Positions 1 through 10,092 of a DNA stretch of 64,000 nt are shown here, piece after piece (positions within the stretch are counted from its first letter, which is position 1; each line of letters opens with the position of its first letter). A model generated the notes under the pieces. That model saw only the letters and a list, made by a program, of their open reading frames with translations. It ran no database searches and had not been told where the DNA came from. Position numbers and translations under genes: made by a program. The stretch covers positions 101,093 to 165,092 of the forward strand of contig NZ_LZGW01000007.1 in assembly GCF_001690275.1 (NCBI RefSeq), given 5' to 3'. The stretch is from Gilliamella sp. WF3-4. Its GTDB lineage: Bacteria; Pseudomonadota; Gammaproteobacteria; Enterobacterales; Orbaceae.

Positions 1-398
1 GTGCTGCGGTTGAAGCTCCTCAAGAGCTATTGAAAATTGTTCCTGAAAATGAAAAGCTGATTGCAGAAGTTTTGGTAAAAAACCAAGATATTGGTTTTTT
101 AAGGAAAAACCAATTGGTTACTGTAAAAATTGATACATTTGATTTTACGCGTTATGGTTGGATTGAAGGTACATTGTTAAACATTTCTTCCGATGCTATT
201 GAAGATAAAGACTTAGGGCTTGTGTATAAGGCTGTTATTGAATTAAACAAAAACCACTTAATTATTGATGACCAACCTGTTAATTTAGAGCCTGGAATGT
301 CTATTTCTGCGGAAATAATAACAGGGCAAAGGACAGTATTAAGTTATTTATTAAGCCCAATGATGGAGGCTTTGGATGATGTTGGTAAGCAACGCTAG
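1..398 (+). CDS. HlyD-family type I secretion adaptor, C-terminal part
   Basis: The reading frame is open from base 3 to the stop at 396-398, so this is the 3' end of a gene that starts before the window. The readable part holds the motifs of the end of HlyD-type membrane fusion proteins: VPEN, then DIGFL, then VKIDTFDFTRYG, then LEPGMSISAEI, ending in a hydrophilic tail. In this family the protein links an inner-membrane ABC exporter to an outer-membrane channel such as TolC, so a secreted substrate (for example an RTX protein or bacteriocin) may be encoded upstream outside the window. It lies between the window edge and island-type debris (IS3, integrase, tRNA), which suggests it belongs to a genomic island. 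Confidence 0.85.
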   Translation, partial: AAVEAPQELLKIVPENEKLIAEVLVKNQDIGFLRKNQLVTVKIDTFDFTRYGWIEGTLLNISSDAIEDKDLGLVYKAVIELNKNHLIIDDQPVNLEPGMSISAEIITGQRTVLSYLLSPMMEALDDVGKQR

Positions 399-564
399 TA
401 CATTAATCCAATGAATTAATGCGCGATTAATATGTAGGAAAACACGAGATTGTTCCAATTTATAGCTAAAATGATCTTATAAGAAGTGCCCGACGTAAAT
501 CAAACAGTAAATATTATTAAACCAAAATTAGAGCTTTTTGAATTAGAAAAACAACTTGAATATG
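399..564. other. gap between hlyD-like gene and IS3, possible gene remnant
   Basis: There is no intact gene. A short open stretch near 487-573 reads VNIIKPKLELFELEK and runs to a stop at the IS left end. It may be the beginning of a gene cut by the IS insertion. I cannot identify it. Confidence 0.3.
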
Positions 565-617
565 TGTTACTGTAACTATCCCCTAAAATAGTACAGCAAA
601 AAAGTAGAAAATTCTCT

Positions 618-902
618 ATGATAAAAGTAAAAGAGGATTTAATTATGAAAAAAATGACTGAACATCAAATCGTCGCTATTTTAAAAGAAGCTGAAGCAGG
701 TATTCCTGTCAAGGAACTCTGTCGTAAATATGGCATGGGTAATTCAACTTTCTATAAATGGCGGGGAAAATATGGCGGTATGGAAACGTCGGATATCAAA
801 CGCTTAAAGGAGCTTGAGGCTGAAAATCGTAAGCTTAAACAGATGTTTGCTGAGCTAAGTTTAAAATCCCAGCTTCAGAAAGAAATCATAAAAAAGCTTT
901 AG
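618..902 (+). CDS. IS3-family transposase OrfA
   Basis: This is a small HTH protein of the IS3/IS911 OrfA type. The sequence has a helix-turn-helix (VKELCRKYGMGNSTFYKWR) followed by a leucine-zipper-like coiled coil (RLKELEAENRKLKQMFAEL). A second ATG at 645, in a better sequence context (MKKMTEHQIVAILKEAE), is the more likely start, giving 85 residues. In intact elements OrfA is fused to OrfB by programmed frameshifting to make the active transposase. Here OrfB is broken, so OrfA has no partner within this copy. A decayed paralogue sits at 11880-12115. Confidence 0.8.
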   Translation: MIKVKEDLIMKKMTEHQIVAILKEAEAGIPVKELCRKYGMGNSTFYKWRGKYGGMETSDIKRLKELEAENRKLKQMFAELSLKSQLQKEIIKKL

Positions 903-1427
903 TGCCCACAAAGGCGCGTAAAACATGGGCACAGCAACTACAACAAAATCATTCGGTTACTATTGTTATGAGTTGTGCCATTGTTGGTTTAAGCCGTTGT
1001 GCTTACTATTATCAACCTAAGTTGTAGGATGATTCGGTGATTGTTTCGGTGTTGAATGCTATTACAGATAGGCATTTATGCTGGGGCTTTCCTAAATGTT
1101 TTAATCGTATCAGAAAGCTCGGCTATCAATGGAATCATAAACGGGTATATCGGGTGTATTGTGAGTTAAAACTGAATCTTAAAACAAAACGAAAACAACG
1201 AATTCCACCTCGGGCGCCAGAAAAGTTATTGGCTCCCAATAAACAAGGTGAATGTTGGTCAATGGATTTTATGAGTGACAGTAGCCGTAATCAACGTCGC
1301 TTTAGGACATTCAATGTCATCGATGACTTTAATCGTGAGGCGTTAGGTATTGATATTGCAGTAAGCTTACCAGCAGGAAGGATTACCCGTTACTTAGATA
1401 AACTGGTCGAATATCATGGGTATCCAT
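902..1427 (+). pseudogene. IS3-family transposase OrfB fragment
   Basis: One frame runs from GTG at 902 through QQLQQNHSVTIVMSCAIVGLS, typical of an OrfB N-terminus. It is interrupted by a TAG at 1025-1027 and continues with WGFPKCFNRIRKLG and the first DDE region (CWSMDFMSDS, FNVIDDFNREALGI). The second Asp and the Glu of the catalytic triad are absent because homology ends after EYHGYP at about 1427, where sequence of the oppositely oriented integrase remnant begins. One nonsense codon plus the truncation makes it non-functional. Confidence 0.8.
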
Positions 1428-1429
1428 TC

Positions 1430-1824
1430 TTTTTAATGCATCCTCTCTACCTATATAGATATAGAGTTTTTCAATTTTAATTTTTTTCCACTCTAAAGCA
1501 TATTCGCTAAACAGGGGCGTTGTATTTTTATCTTCTTGCGGTGCTATTTTATTCTTTTTTATTGTTAATTGAAGCCTTGGATCAATGCCTTTAACCACAT
1601 ATTCACGCGTCTCCTCCTTAAGCTTTCTGGCATCAGATAGGTTTATTTCAGGATATCGACTAAACGACATGAGTTGTTGCTTGTTATACCAGTAAAACCT
1701 AAAGTCCTTGAGTTTAGCTCCAGTAGGCTTAATTTTTATCATTAGTTCCAAGCTATCATTTAGTGTATAGGCTTTATCCTTCGCTTTTGCTGCTTTAATT
1801 TTTAGTATCAGATAATTTAGACAT
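1430..1824 (-). pseudogene. P4-type tyrosine recombinase (integrase), N-terminal remnant
   Basis: On the minus strand an ATG at 1824, preceded by AGAGGAT, begins MSKLSDTK. A run of five A bases then shifts the frame. The +1 frame continues KIKAAKAKDKAYTLND and the N-terminal domain typical of P4-type integrases (IKIKPTGAKLKDFRFYW, SRYPEINLSDARKLKEE, VVKGIDPRLQ). The catalytic R-H-R-Y domain is absent, since sequence beyond about 1430 belongs to the IS3 fragment. The gene is therefore both frameshifted and truncated. It lies 270 bp from the 3' end of tRNA-Gly, the usual attachment position for this integrase class. Confidence 0.8.
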
Positions 1825-2092
1825 ATATATCCTCTTCTATCGTTAAAAAATTGAATTTTGCTTTTAAGTTAGCCAAGGCGAAAACAATTGAAGAAAAAAT
1901 ACAGTAATAAATTGATTTCATTAACAAAGAAAAGAGAATTGACGGTTACTTATTTTAAATTTAAGAGTTACTTATACTTAAATCTCTTGGAACTCATAAG
2001 ATTTTATAGGAACATATAAGAATGAAAATAAACACAACTCAATAATTTTAAAACAGTTTTAGAAACTTATAGAAATGTATTATACTATGAGA

Positions 2093-2168
<76 letters not shown>

Positions 2169-2180
2169 ATAAGTAAAGGT

Positions 2181-2268
2181 TGGTGCCCGGGGCGAGACTT
2201 GAACTCGCACGGCCAAAAAGGCCGAGGGATTTTAAATCCCTTGTGTCTACCGATTTCACCACCCGGGC
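2181..2268 (-). tRNA. tRNA-Leu (UAA)
   Basis: The minus strand starts GCCCGGGTGGTGAAATCGG. The anticodon loop is TTTAAAA between AGGGA and TCCCT, giving anticodon UAA. A long variable arm (GGCC/GGCC) typical of class II tRNAs, a TTCAAGT T-loop and CCCGGGCACCA at the 3' end complete an 88-nt gene. It is the first gene of a Leu-Gly tRNA pair. Confidence 0.97.
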
Positions 2269-2504
2269 TCAAAACTGACTTACAAAAAGTAATTCGCTTT
2301 GAATGCAGTGCATTTTACCTATCTTATGATTTCAGTCAATAGAAATTTTAAATTAATTGTTTAATTGCTCAATGTTTAGCTAATTAATGATTAAAATAGG
2401 GGTGTCAGTTAATTGATAAGGCGATAAGTAATTTTGTTTATACGTTTTGATTGAACAAAATTACTTATATAAAAAAGTGTTTGCTCAGAAATATAGAGAG
2501 TTGG

Positions 2505-3059
2505 TTATTCTTCTTCTAATAAATCACTATGCGCTATCCATAAATATTGTAACATTGATAATAGTGTTAAAACTGTCGCAATAAATAATGCAACGAGACC
2601 AGCATAAATGACCATATCACAAGGACGCCATAGTAACCAAGTTAACGCGGTCATTTGGGTAATTGTTTTTATTTTACCAATTGACGAAACGGCCACGCTT
2701 TTACGTTTACCAATTTCAGCCATCCATTCTCGTAGGGCAGATATGATAATTTCGCGTGAAACAATAATAATTGTTGGAATAGAGATCCACCATGCTTGAT
2801 AATATTGTGTAATTAAAACTAAAGCAATTGTCACCATAATTTTATCAGCAACAGGATCTAAAAAAGCACCAAATTTAGTTGTTTGTCCTAAGCGACGGGC
2901 AAGATAGCCGTCTAAAACATCGGTTACGGCCGCAATTAAAAAAATCAATGCAGAAAAAAAACCAGCCCATTGATGAGGAAACCAATAAAATGCCATCACA
3001 AAAAAAGGAATTAAAATGACTCTAAATAGTGTTAAGGCTGTTGGAAAATTAATTTTCAT
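2505..3059 (-). CDS. pgsA: CDP-diacylglycerol-glycerol-3-phosphate 3-phosphatidyltransferase
   Basis: This inner-membrane enzyme joins CDP-diacylglycerol and sn-glycerol-3-phosphate to make phosphatidylglycerophosphate, the committed step to phosphatidylglycerol and cardiolipin. The CDP-alcohol phosphatidyltransferase signature is visible: [10 protein letters not shown], then [10 protein letters not shown], with the expected D..DG..AR....G...D...D spacing. Several membrane segments are present. A TTG 33 bp upstream would also be in frame, but ATG at 3059 gives [14 protein letters not shown], which lines up with the normal N-terminus, and has AAAGAG upstream. The length is 184 residues. In E. 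coli pgsA follows uvrC, and the same order (uvrC then pgsA) holds here. Confidence 0.95.
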   Translation of the reverse strand: MKINFPTALTLFRVILIPFFVMAFYWFPHQWAGFFSALIFLIAAVTDVLDGYLARRLGQTTKFGAFLDPVADKIMVTIALVLITQYYQAWWISIPTIIIVSREIIISALREWMAEIGKRKSVAVSSIGKIKTITQMTALTWLLWRPCDMVIYAGLVALFIATVLTLLSMLQYLWIAHSDLLEEE

Positions 3060-3166
3060 GTGATAGAAGCTCTTTTTTATTTTATTAATCAATGCATTAG
3101 TAATTAGCGAAAAATAGTTTTTTATTGGTGATTATGTTGCCTGAAAAATGTTAATTTTTCAATGTG

Positions 3167-5002
3167 TTATTGCTTTAAATTTAGATAAATTTTTTCAGCT
3201 AATGATTTAGATATTCCTTGCACTTGCGCTATTTCATCAATGCTGGCATTTTTTAGTTCTCTTAACCCACCAAAGTGTTTAAGTAATGCTTGCCTTCTTT
3301 TGGCTCCAACTCCTTCAATATGTTCCAAAGCACTATCGGTAAGTTGTTTGATGCCTTTTTTTCGTTGGCCGACAATGGCATGATCGTGTGATGCATTTCT
3401 GATCTGTTGAATGAGTAATAGAGCAGGGGAATGATCATCCAGATAGCGCCCAGAGCCATGAGCCTCAAAGAAAAGGGTTTCTAATCCTTCTTTACGCTCA
3501 GCGCCTTTTGCTACCCCAATTAAAATAGGATGATTTTTATTCCAATTAACATTCAATTGGTCAAATACTTGCAACGCTTGGTTAAGTTGTCCTTTACCGC
3601 CATCAATAAAAATGATGTCGGGGATTTTTTCGTCAGGAAGCTCTTTTTTGTTGTAACGGCGTGTTAATACTTGTTCCATTGCTGCATAATCATCACCTGG
3701 TGTGATACCTGTAATATTATAGCGTCGAAATTCGGCTTTAACAGGTCCTTTATCGTCAAAAACAACACAAGATGCAATGGTGTTTTTGCCCATAAAATGG
3801 CTAATATCAAAGCATTCCATGCGGTTAATTTTATCAATCCCTAAAAAAGCTTTTAATGCATCGTAACGTTGTTTTATGGTTGAGTTTGCTAATAGCTTAT
3901 TTTTTACTTCAGTTTGAGCATTTACCGTTGCAATGTTGAGTAATTTTAGATTATCACCTTTAGGTTCATCAACCAATTTAACTTGGTGTTCAGCAATAAG
4001 TGACAGTGTCTCTTCTATAGGTTTTTTATCCGATAAAGAATAATTCAACAAAATTTTCTTAGGAATGTTGCGGTTTTGATTACCTTGCAAATAAAATTGC
4101 CCTATAAATGTTTCAATAACTTCTTCTAATTCCGTATTGGATGGTACTTTAGGGAAGTAAGATCGATGACCAAAGGTTTGCCCGTTGCGAATAAATAAAA
4201 CATATATACACGCTAAACCTAATTCATAATGAAAGCCAATCACATCAAGATTATCATTATTGTTATAAATTGCTTGTTTTTCATTGATATGTTTTATTGC
4301 TTGTAGTTGATCGCGTAGTGTTGCCGCTTTTTCAAAATTAAGTTCATTGCTGGCTTTTTGCATATCTTCAGTGATTTTTTGTAAGATTTGTTCTGATTGC
4401 CCAGACAGAAATAACCTTACATAGTTAACTTGCTGTTGGTAATCTTCATCACTCACTAAACCAGGTACGCAAGGCCCTAAACAACGCTTAATTTGATATT
4501 GTAGACAAGGACGGGTGCGATTGCGATATGTCGAATTCAGGCATTGTCTTATTGGAAATGTTTTTTGTAACAAGGCTAATATTTGTTTAACAGCATAGCC
4601 ACTGGGATAAGGACCAAAGAACTCATCTTTTTTCCGATTTACAGCTCCTCGGTAAAGCGATAGTTGAGGATGTTGTTCTTTACTTAATTTTATAAATGGG
4701 TAGCTTTTATCGTCTTTTAAAAGCACATTGTATCGTGGCTGATACTTTTTTATATAAGTTTGTTCAAGTAGTAAAGCTTCGGTTTCGGTATTAGTAATTG
4801 TGAATTCAACATGGCGGATATGACTAACTAGCATATCTGTCTTTAAGGTTTTTTTGCTATTGTTAAAATAGCTTTTTAGACGGTTATTAAGATCTTTTGC
4901 CTTTCCCACATAAATAATCGTCTGTTTATCATTAAACATTTGATAAATACCCGGTTTATGTGGGACAGTTTTTAAAAAAGATGCTGAATCAAATGAGTTC
5001 AT
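3167..5002 (-). CDS. uvrC: UvrABC excinuclease subunit C
   Basis: UvrC makes the dual incisions in nucleotide excision repair after UvrA/UvrB locate the lesion. The N-terminus has the GIY-YIG nuclease domain ([17 protein letters not shown]). A UVR coiled-coil motif follows near residues 200-240. The C-terminal half contains the RNase H-like endonuclease ([18 protein letters not shown]) and tandem helix-hairpin-helix motifs ([26 protein letters not shown]). The ATG at 5002 overlaps the artM stop (TAATATG) and gives 611 residues, close to the usual 610. It is therefore probably translated in part from the art transcript, an unusual placement. Confidence 0.97.
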   Translation of the reverse strand: MNSFDSASFLKTVPHKPGIYQMFNDKQTIIYVGKAKDLNNRLKSYFNNSKKTLKTDMLVSHIRHVEFTITNTETEALLLEQTYIKKYQPRYNVLLKDDKSYPFIKLSKEQHPQLSLYRGAVNRKKDEFFGPYPSGYAVKQILALLQKTFPIRQCLNSTYRNRTRPCLQYQIKRCLGPCVPGLVSDEDYQQQVNYVRLFLSGQSEQILQKITEDMQKASNELNFEKAATLRDQLQAIKHINEKQAIYNNNDNLDVIGFHYELGLACIYVLFIRNGQTFGHRSYFPKVPSNTELEEVIETFIGQFYLQGNQNRNIPKKILLNYSLSDKKPIEETLSLIAEHQVKLVDEPKGDNLKLLNIATVNAQTEVKNKLLANSTIKQRYDALKAFLGIDKINRMECFDISHFMGKNTIASCVVFDDKGPVKAEFRRYNITGITPGDDYAAMEQVLTRRYNKKELPDEKIPDIIFIDGGKGQLNQALQVFDQLNVNWNKNHPILIGVAKGAERKEGLETLFFEAHGSGRYLDDHSPALLLIQQIRNASHDHAIVGQRKKGIKQLTDSALEHIEGVGAKRRQALLKHFGGLRELKNASIDEIAQVQGISKSLAEKIYLNLKQ

Positions 5003-5003
5003 A

Positions 5004-5681
5004 TTAGTTTTCAAATGTGAGGGCTTTTTTCTCTATTATCCTCATAATGGTGCTAAGCAAACCATTTATCAAGAGGTAAACTAGCCCAGCAGCAATAAAA
5101 ATAGTGAAATCGTAGTAATCCGCATTCAAATCATTACTATAACCCATCACATCCATCACAGGAATCATTGCGGCTAATGCAGTACCTTTTACGACAAACA
5201 CGACTTCATTTGAATAAGTGGAAAGTGCACGTTTTAAAGCATAAGGAAAAACAACTTTTAACGTTTGTATTTTATCCATACCAAGTGCTTTACAAGCTTG
5301 CCATTGTCCTTTAGGTAAGGCTTTTAACGAGCCATAAAAAATTTGCGTTGTATAGGCAGCGCTGTTAAGTGTTAATGCCAAATAGGCACAAAACCAAGGT
5401 GATGAGATGGTATTATAAAGTAATGGTACTTTGATTAAAATATCTTTAAACTGTGATGGTCCATAATAAATAAGTAATAGCTGTACAAGTAAAGGTGTAC
5501 CGGTAAATATAATAATATATGTGCGTATTACTTTATTTAGTATAAAGTGATTTAGTGATAATAAACATGATAAGCAAGTAGCAATAACTCCTGCAGATAA
5601 AATACCTAAAATGCTTAAACTTAATGTTTCAGGAAGACCTTGGCAGATTATTTTTAGGTAATGAATAAAATTATCAAACAT
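5004..5681 (-). CDS. artM: arginine ABC transporter permease ArtM
   Basis: Inner-membrane permease of the polar amino acid (HAAT) ABC family, pairing with ArtQ to import arginine. About five hydrophobic segments are visible, with the EAA-loop motif [26 protein letters not shown] that contacts the ATPase. The length of 225 residues matches the family (about 222). It is the last art gene: its start is 12 bp after artQ, and its stop overlaps the uvrC start. Confidence 0.92.
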   Translation of the reverse strand: MFDNFIHYLKIICQGLPETLSLSILGILSAGVIATCLSCLLSLNHFILNKVIRTYIIIFTGTPLLVQLLLIYYGPSQFKDILIKVPLLYNTISSPWFCAYLALTLNSAAYTTQIFYGSLKALPKGQWQACKALGMDKIQTLKVVFPYALKRALSTYSNEVVFVVKGTALAAMIPVMDVMGYSNDLNADYYDFTIFIAAGLVYLLINGLLSTIMRIIEKKALTFEN

Positions 5682-5693
5682 AATGCGACCTTA

Positions 5694-6467
5694 CTAATTT
5701 TTCGCTGAGGTAGGTTGTTCAAAATAGGTTGAGCGTTTTTCAATGCGCGATATAATTTTTTGACTAAAAATTGAGATAATTAGATAAATAATCATAGCTA
5801 CGATATACCATAAAAAAGGTTGATTGGTTCGTGCAACAATGGTTTTGGTTTGCATCATTAAATCATTAATGGCAATTGCTGAAACTAATGCCGTATCTTT
5901 TAATAATATTAACCATTGATTACTTAGGCCCGGTAAAGCATGGCGCCACATTTGTGGCATAATAATGCGAAAGAATGTGCGAGATTTGCTTAGTCCTAAA
6001 ACTTGCGCGGCCTGCCGTTGTCCATTAGAAATTGCTTTAAATGCACCACGTAAAGTTTGAGAGGCATAAACAGCATAGAGAAGAGAAAGTGCGGCAACAC
6101 CACATAAAAAAGGGCTAACATTAAAATCTTCAATGTTTAGCTGTATTGTTAAAGAGGTAAAATACAGATCAATGGTGAAGCCATCATTTAATAATATCAA
6201 TAATAAAGGTAAACCGTTATAAATGGCTATCACAATTAATAATTCGGGTAATGCTCGAATAGTTAAGTTAAATAAAGACATGGTCCATGCAATGGGTTTG
6301 AATGGAACGGATTCTAATATTGAGAAAATAAAAGCAAATATAATCCCAACAATTAATGATACAAAGGCTAATGATAATGTGGTAGAAGTAGCTTCAATAA
6401 GCGGCAAAATATAACCATCCATTGAAGACAAAACCCATTTCATTTCATTTGCAAAAAAATCAAACAT
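5694..6467 (-). CDS. artQ: arginine ABC transporter permease ArtQ
   Basis: Second permease of the arginine importer. It has hydrophobic segments and the EAA loop (YASQTLRGAFKAISNGQRQAAQVLG) characteristic of HAAT permeases. At 257 residues it is somewhat longer than E. coli ArtQ (238), mainly through an insertion around residues 80-105 and a polar tail. It lies downstream of artJ, separated by a strong hairpin at 6499-6520, and 12 bp upstream of artM. Confidence 0.9.
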   Translation of the reverse strand: MFDFFANEMKWVLSSMDGYILPLIEATSTTLSLAFVSLIVGIIFAFIFSILESVPFKPIAWTMSLFNLTIRALPELLIVIAIYNGLPLLLILLNDGFTIDLYFTSLTIQLNIEDFNVSPFLCGVAALSLLYAVYASQTLRGAFKAISNGQRQAAQVLGLSKSRTFFRIIMPQMWRHALPGLSNQWLILLKDTALVSAIAINDLMMQTKTIVARTNQPFLWYIVAMIIYLIISIFSQKIISRIEKRSTYFEQPTSAKN

Positions 6468-6498
6468 AAAAAAACCAAGATTAAATTAAAAAATAAAT

Positions 6499-6520
6499 TC
6501 GCCGCAAGTGAATGCGGCGA
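6499..6520 (-). terminator. stem-loop between artJ and artQ
   Basis: A perfect 8-bp GC-rich stem, TCGCCGCA/TGCGGCGA, has a 6-nt loop. On the minus strand it is followed by a T-rich stretch (ATTTATTTTTT). Hairpins at this position in ABC operons commonly reduce read-through or stabilise the upstream mRNA, so that the binding protein is made in excess over the permeases. That role is inferred. Confidence 0.65.
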
Positions 6521-6556
6521 GGTCATTATTATAAAATATATATTTAAATATAAAGT

Positions 6557-7291
6557 TTATTTGTTAAACCATTTTTTATAGATAGCATCTAGTTCACCGT
6601 TAGCTTTCAGTTTATCTATTGCTTGATCAAATTGGTTAAGTAGCTTCTCGTTACCTTTACGTATCGCAATTCCTAGCCCTTCACCAAAAAAGTCGTGGTC
6701 AATAATTTTATCACTTAAAGGAACGATGTCTGCATCTTTACCTAACCATTCACCAGCAACAATTGAACTTGAAACGATTGCATCAATTCGCTTAGCTTTT
6801 AAATCTAAAATAGCGTACTGATAGCTGTCATAACTTACCTGTTTGACATCTGGGTACTTTTCATTTAGGTATTTTGGATAAGTTGTGCCTTTTTGGATCC
6901 CAACACGTTTACCCTTTAATTGTTCAAGATCCGTTAGTGTATCTTTTAATGTAATAAACTGAATTGAGCTATCATCATAATAAATTTTTGTAAAATCAAC
7001 TTGTTTTTGTCGTTCTGGCGTAATGTCAATACCCGCTATAGCAGCATCAATTCGACGTGTTTTTAAGCTAGGAATTAGGCCATCAAATGATTGATTAACC
7101 ACTTTACAAGATGCTTTTATTTCATCACAAATTTTATTTATGACATCAATATCGAAGCCAATAATTTCATTTTTTTCATTAGTAAATTCAAAAGGCGCAT
7201 AAGTTGCTTCAGTGCCGATGGTTAAAGTGTCTACAGCTTGAGCTAAAAATGTTGTTCCTGCAAGACAAATGGCTAGTAACGTTTTTTTCAT
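6557..7291 (-). CDS. artJ: periplasmic arginine-binding protein
   Basis: Solute-binding protein family 3. A signal peptide is visible (MKKTLLAICLAGTTFLAQA), followed by LTIGTEATYAPFEF, IIGFDIDVI, the family signature DAAIAGIDITPERQKQVDF and a C-terminal DAIYKKWF. The length is 244 residues, equal to ArtJ/ArtI of enterobacteria. The ATG at 7291 is preferred over an in-frame TTG at 7303 because GGGTGGA precedes it and it begins the signal peptide. There is only one binding protein here, and I cannot separate artJ from artI by sequence alone. Substrate arginine is inferred from the linked ArtP/Q/M. Confidence 0.88.
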   Translation of the reverse strand: MKKTLLAICLAGTTFLAQAVDTLTIGTEATYAPFEFTNEKNEIIGFDIDVINKICDEIKASCKVVNQSFDGLIPSLKTRRIDAAIAGIDITPERQKQVDFTKIYYDDSSIQFITLKDTLTDLEQLKGKRVGIQKGTTYPKYLNEKYPDVKQVSYDSYQYAILDLKAKRIDAIVSSSIVAGEWLGKDADIVPLSDKIIDHDFFGEGLGIAIRKGNEKLLNQFDQAIDKLKANGELDAIYKKWFNK

Positions 7292-7314
7292 ATATCCACC
7301 CAATTTTATTTTAA

Positions 7315-8043
7315 TTAATGTGATAAATAAGCTTTAAATTGCTCGGTTTTAGGATGTGCAAAGCATTCAAGTTGTCCTTGCTCAATAATTTTGCCATGCT
7401 CCATATAAATGACTTGTGAAGCTACTTTGCGCGCAAAATCGACTTCATGAGTCACAATAATTTGTGTAATACCTGTTTGCGAAAGCTCATTAATAATTTC
7501 AGCAATTTGTGATGTGATCGCTGGATCTAATGCGGCTGTTGGTTCATCAAATAATAATATTTGTGGCTCCATCATTAATGCCCTTGCAATAGCCACTCTT
7601 TGTTGTTGACCTCCTGAAAGATGAAGGGGATAACGCTGAGCCATATTATCAATTTGTAACCGCGCTAAAATTGCCATTGCTTTATCGCTAGCTTCTTTTT
7701 TTGATAACTTTAAAACTTGGCAGGGCGCTTCAATCAAATTTTCTAGCACCGTTAAATGTGGCCATAAATTGTAATTTTGAAAAACCATGCCGACATTTTT
7801 GCGAAGGTGTCGAATTGTGGATTCGCTGATTTTTTCAGAAAAATCAAAATGTGAGTTGGCAATAGTCATTTTACCTGATGTCGGTATTTCAAGTAAATTG
7901 AATACTTTTAATAAAGAGCTTTTACCAGCACCACTTTGACCAAGTAATACAATTGTTTCGCCAAGTGGATAGCTAAGAGAAACATCATTTAAGGCCTGAT
8001 GTGCACCATAAAAACAGTTAATATGGTTTAATTCAATATTCAT
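7315..8043 (-). CDS. artP: arginine ABC transporter ATP-binding protein ArtP
   Basis: Cytoplasmic ATPase of the arginine importer. Walker A is GQSGAGKSS, the Q-loop is [11 protein letters not shown], the signature is [15 protein letters not shown], Walker B is [13 protein letters not shown] and the switch His lies in IIVTHEVDF. The start [18 protein letters not shown] matches E. coli ArtP and gives 242 residues. A longer frame open to 8121 would translate the promoter region. It is the first gene of the artP-J-Q-M(-uvrC) operon. Confidence 0.95.
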   Translation of the reverse strand: MNIELNHINCFYGAHQALNDVSLSYPLGETIVLLGQSGAGKSSLLKVFNLLEIPTSGKMTIANSHFDFSEKISESTIRHLRKNVGMVFQNYNLWPHLTVLENLIEAPCQVLKLSKKEASDKAMAILARLQIDNMAQRYPLHLSGGQQQRVAIARALMMEPQILLFDEPTAALDPAITSQIAEIINELSQTGITQIIVTHEVDFARKVASQVIYMEHGKIIEQGQLECFAHPKTEQFKAYLSH

Positions 8044-8075
8044 TATATTTTTTTCTTGACTGTATAATTGATTAA

Positions 8076-8104
8076 ATATTACTTTTTTTTGCATAAAAAT
8101 GCAA
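8076..8104 (-). promoter_or_regulatory. artP promoter with candidate ArgR box
   Basis: On the minus strand a -35 TTGCAT (8104-8099) and a -10 TAATAT (8081-8076) are 17 bp apart, upstream of artP. The -35 lies inside a perfect 16-bp palindrome at 8089-8104, TTGCATTTTTATGCAA, which resembles an ARG box (TGAAT-AT4-ATTCA) with C for A in each half. Binding of arginine-loaded ArgR there would block the polymerase. The second box usual for ArgR is not clear. Confidence 0.6.
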
Positions 8105-8200
8105 TCTAATTTATTGGACAATCTTTTCTTTGCTGTGTTTTTATACCAAAATAGACGTATTACCTGAATTTTCTTTACAAAAAATTTAGGCTAAATAAAA

Positions 8201-9535
<1,335 letters not shown>

Positions 9536-9539
<4 letters not shown>

Positions 9540-9991
9540 GGTTGATTTTCCTTTTTTTCGGATTCAACAATTGAGCTCTTAGTTGGTAAGCGATGGCAAT
9601 GTTCAGTTAAAAATGCAGTTAGTAGCAGTACAATAAATGATCCTCCTACACTACTAAATATTATAGGTATCCAGTTTTGCAATAAGAGTGAATAATTATC
9701 CATTATTCCCATAGCTGCGGGAATAAAAAGTAATGTCATGTAACGCATGAAAAGGTTACAACTATTTTTAATCCAACAAGTAGGAATAAGTTGAAAAGCA
9801 AGTAAGAAAAATAGAATCAACAAACCGATAATACTACCAGGGATCATTATCGGTAATATTTTAGAAATAATGTTTCCTGCCCATAAGCAAATAGTCAGTA
9901 TAATCAACCCTCGGCTATAACTGAACAGTGTATAGTACAAAGAATAAAGTCGATGTCTTATTGTGGCGTGCTTCGCTAAAAAATGTTTCAT
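9536..9991 (-). CDS. yohJ: LrgA/CidA-family membrane protein YohJ
   Basis: A small membrane protein of 151 residues with four hydrophobic segments and the CidA/LrgA motif IPGSIIGLLILFFLLAFQ, then RYMTLLFIPAAMGIM. It is the first gene of yohJ-yohK-sanA. In E. coli cdd (cytidine deaminase) stands between yohK and sanA. It is absent here, and sanA abuts yohK directly. Confidence 0.9.
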
Positions 9992-10092
9992 AACGTGAAT
10001 GCTATTAATCTTAATTTTTAATTATGACTATATGCCTGTAGTTAGCGTTGACATAAATTGAATAAAGCATATCATACGCCCGTCAAATCTAA

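Larger units (their letters stand above)
565..1427 (+). mobile_element. IS3-family insertion sequence, 3'-truncated
   Basis: Two overlapping-type transposase frames (orfA, then orfB) follow a left end near 570 that begins with TGTAACTATC. The same left-end and leader sequence recurs in decayed form at about 11808, which supports the boundary. The element stops inside orfB at about 1427, right after EYHGYP. The second half of the DDE integrase core and the right inverted repeat are missing, so it cannot move by itself. Confidence 0.75.

Noticed and set aside
1383..1480. C-terminal extension of the IS3 OrfB frame
   Set aside because: After EYHGYP the residues (FFLMHPLYLYRYR) are not IS3-like. 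They come from reading the integrase remnant backwards.
5004..5014. Longer uvrC start at TTG 5014
   Set aside because: ATG 5002 matches the family N-terminus and overlaps the artM stop in the usual coupled manner.
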